Below the pieces are notes generated by a model. That model did no database searches, was not told the DNA's origin, and worked only from the letters and a program-made list of their open reading frames with translations. A DNA stretch of 64,000 nucleotides, from NCBI GenBank assembly GCA_050953505.1, contig JBMNMU010000001.1, forward strand, positions 1,054,001 to 1,118,000, written 5' to 3'. Below, one piece after another: positions 62,412 to 64,000 of this stretch (the stretch's first letter is position 1; each line of letters begins with the position of its first letter). The translations under genes were made by a program, and so were the position numbers. The DNA is from JBMNMU01 sp050953505. GTDB lineage: Bacteria; Bacillota; Clostridia; Peptostreptococcales; Anaerovoracaceae.

Positions 62412-62813
62412 ATGGCAATTAATTGGACAGAAGATTTAGCTGTTGGGATAAGTACTATTGATGAGCAGCATAAAACATGGTTTGAAAAAGCAAACCAATT
62501 GTTTGAGGCAGGCAAAAATGGAAAGTCTAAGGAAATTATTGCTGAAACGCTAGATTTCCTTACTCAATATACACAGAAGCATTTTGGCGACGAAGAACAG
62601 TATATGCGCAGTATCAATTATCCTGAATACGATTTTCAGAGAAAAGCCCATGCAGGGTTTGTTGCTGAACTTGAAAAGATAAAAAAAGAATATGAAGAAT
62701 CCGGCGGAAGTGTTGTCCTAATTATAAACGCCAATCAAATGATTGTTGATTGGCTAATAAAGCATATCTCTCGTGAGGATAAAAAAATCGGAAAATATGT
62801 TAGTGGTTTATAA
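62412..62813 (+). CDS. Bacteriohemerythrin with a substituted iron ligand
   Basis: A 133-aa four-helix O2-binding protein. Iron ligands seen: His20 (IDEQHKTW), His57 and Glu61 (KHFGDEE), His80 (RKAHAGF), His118 and Asp123 (KHISRED). The helix-C pair is normally His-x3-His; here position 76 is Gln (FQRKAH), so one of the seven usual ligands is missing. I start at ATG 62412 (AGAGGATGG upstream), which gives the usual MxIxWxEDLxVGIxxIDxQH start. Single-gene unit. Oxygen storage or sensing in an anaerobe is the family role. Confidence 0.93.
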   Translation: MAINWTEDLAVGISTIDEQHKTWFEKANQLFEAGKNGKSKEIIAETLDFLTQYTQKHFGDEEQYMRSINYPEYDFQRKAHAGFVAELEKIKKEYEESGGSVVLIINANQMIVDWLIKHISREDKKIGKYVSGL

Positions 62814-62826
62814 TATTTTCCAAACG

Positions 62827-62854
62827 AAACAAGGCTAAAAGATGCCTTGTTTTT
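62827..62854 (+). terminator. Terminator after bacteriohemerythrin
   Basis: 9-bp stem AAACAAGGC / GCCTTGTTT, 8-nt loop and TTTTT. Its 3' edge touches the stop of the convergent gene. Confidence 0.8.
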
Positions 62855-63524
62855 ATTTGCACCATCTAGGCTCTCTTACTCTCTGCTCCCAGGGGAGAAT
62901 AAATACCGGTATGCCGCTAGAATAAGGAGCAATGTCATACTGCTGAAAATAAAGGGCCACCCCTGCAGGATGTAAGTAAAAGCTTTGAGGGTTAAAGTTT
63001 TGATTCACCAGGGCCACATAGTTTTCAAAATACCAATCCTCACCATGGCTAATCTGTGTAGTAATTTGCTTATTAATCATATTGATGGCAAAAGTCCTAT
63101 CAGGAATCAGATCATAAAGATTAATAGGTTTTCCTCTTTCCAGTGCCCAGGTATCTGAATCTCGCAGTGTAATTCCGTGAGCTCCTCCAGTATATTTATA
63201 TGTGTCAAAGTATATACTAATGGCGCAATTCTTGTTATAAGTAATTTCATATACCATTAGTGCTTCATGCATGTGAAAAGGAAATTGATTAGCCAAGGAT
63301 TCCTTATAATGATTTACTGCATCCCAATACATAGTTTGTTCAAATTCTTGCTGTTTCTTTAAGGCCTTTGCTTTATAGTAGTGGTTTAATGCCTCAAGTA
63401 CTTTTTCGTGATAGAAGCCTTCAAATTGCGGATATTCAATTCTATAACTTAAAACTAGCGTATTCTGATAAAAAATTTCTTCTTCAATGACTTTTTTGTT
63501 CACTGTAACAGGATCGGATTTCAT
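62853..63524 (-). CDS. DUF3298-like protein
   Basis: A 223-aa protein with the layout of DUF4163/DUF3298 proteins (as in the RsiV anti-sigma extracellular region): SYRIEYPQFEG near the N-terminus, then GAHGITLRDSDTWALERGKP and INLYDLI, and FYLHPAGVALYFQQYDIAPY followed by SSGIPVF. No signal peptide or membrane helix is present, unlike RsiV, so it would be cytoplasmic. GAGGTGATG lies upstream of the ATG. Function unknown. Confidence 0.75.
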   Translation of the reverse strand: MKSDPVTVNKKVIEEEIFYQNTLVLSYRIEYPQFEGFYHEKVLEALNHYYKAKALKKQQEFEQTMYWDAVNHYKESLANQFPFHMHEALMVYEITYNKNCAISIYFDTYKYTGGAHGITLRDSDTWALERGKPINLYDLIPDRTFAINMINKQITTQISHGEDWYFENYVALVNQNFNPQSFYLHPAGVALYFQQYDIAPYSSGIPVFILPWEQRVREPRWCK

Positions 63525-63620
63525 ACAACATCACCTCTAAAGTAGAATATGTATTCCGGTTCAGATTTGTGAGGTTATTTCCCTGCTATTATTCATCATA
63601 ACACTTTTCAATTGCTTGAC

Positions 63621-64000
63621 TTAATACCGTATCACATTATCTGTTAAAGCCCAGGCGCCGTAAGAACGAAAGGACTCCTCCCAGTTCTTCACATAGGAAG
63701 CTGTCGCCCATTCTGCCATCACAACGGTAGAACCTTCTATTAGCTCAATCTCCGCTATAGGGCTTTTAGCAAGCTGATTTTCAATCATACTATATATAAC
63801 TAATTTGTTCTTTGTCTTCACCAGCATCAAGTCCTTATTTGGTGAAGTAAAGGCATCCTCAGCATCGGGAACACGATCTTTTATGTTCAGCCAACTCAAA
63901 CCTAATGAATCATAGAAAATCAAATTTGCCGGTGGTAGAGTTTTTAAATAAAAGTCTTTTTGCATGACCCCTTCAGCCTCATGGTAATTAATTCGACCTA
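63621..64000 (-). CDS. Unknown protein, N-terminus beyond window edge
   Basis: I do not recognise this protein. The frame stays open from the stop at 63621 to the end of the window (126 codons), and the residues before ATG 63965 (GRINYHEAEGV) read like protein, so the gene may begin outside. If it starts at 63965, AAGGGG is only 2-3 nt upstream. The visible part has beta-rich segments (LIFYDSLGLSWLNIKDRV; KNKLVIYSMIENQL; GSTVVMAEWATASY). Same strand as the DUF3298-like gene, 96 bp away. Confidence 0.55.
   Translation of the reverse strand, partial: GRINYHEAEGVMQKDFYLKTLPPANLIFYDSLGLSWLNIKDRVPDAEDAFTSPNKDLMLVKTKNKLVIYSMIENQLAKSPIAEIELIEGSTVVMAEWATASYVKNWEESFRSYGAWALTDNVIRY

Noticed and set aside
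1..64000. CRISPR arrays, prophage, complete insertion sequences, rRNA
   Set aside because: None seen; the only regular repeats are the 26-bp pair at 48.8 kb and the LexA boxes.

Overview
The window is chromosomal DNA of a low-GC, spore-forming, anaerobic member of the Clostridia (Firmicutes). It carries a complete but rearranged spoIIIA set (spoIIIAA to spoIIIAH), the Gram-positive gene strings alaS-ireB-ruvX, mutS-mutL-miaA-ynbB and nadD-yqeK-rsfS-leuS, a secDF fusion, RNase J, a GAAC-N4-GTTC type LexA regulon site, purine-rich ribosome binding sites, and anaerobic enzymes (ferredoxin, zinc alcohol dehydrogenases). I do not assign a genus.

Layout: 1-4.8 kb holds a truncated aldo/keto reductase, a tiny YtxH-like protein and alaS-ireB-ruvX on the + strand. 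4.8-14.5 kb is accessory: a peptidoglycan amidase, two tandem PucR-type regulators divergent from a three-gene operon (PhlG/phloretin-hydrolase-like protein, fumarate-reductase-like flavoprotein, small ferredoxin), a frameshifted secondary alcohol dehydrogenase, a 0.8-kb gene-free stretch, an SOS-controlled LysM protein (YneA type) with three evenly spaced LexA boxes, and an intact alcohol dehydrogenase with a palindrome over its -10. 14.5-30.2 kb (all -) is a long run: asp23-nusB-TsaD-like-xseA-xseB-ispA-dxs-tlyA-mutS-mutL-miaA, a tyrosine recombinase where hfq is often found, ynbB and a VTT membrane protein. 30.3-37.6 kb is the spoIIIA locus, split in two: spoIIIAA-AB end at a terminator, then come a cysteine desulfurase and an XdhC-like gene with their own terminator and a 199-nt imperfect palindrome, and only then spoIIIAC-AH. 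spoIIIAF is reduced to its two membrane segments.

37.7-59.7 kb (all -) is housekeeping: CBS-domain transporter, tRNA wobble-modification pair (U32/TrhP-like and TrmR), mltG, efp, a YlbF-family protein, RNase J, leuS, rsfS, yqeK, nadD, aspS, hisS, hemZ, a glyoxalase-II-like hydrolase, dtd, relA and secDF. 59.7-64 kb has a TIGR04086-like membrane protein, tRNA-Leu(CAA), yajC divergent from that tRNA, mnmA, a bacteriohemerythrin with one substituted iron ligand, and two proteins of unknown function at the right edge.

Strongest leads: the PucR/PhlG-like/flavoprotein/ferredoxin cluster as a possible uncharacterised anaerobic aromatic-ketone pathway; the interrupted spoIIIA operon with a truncated spoIIIAF; the long palindromic element at 33.6 kb; a second structured element between mltG and trmR; and the triple, 29-bp-phased LexA operator.
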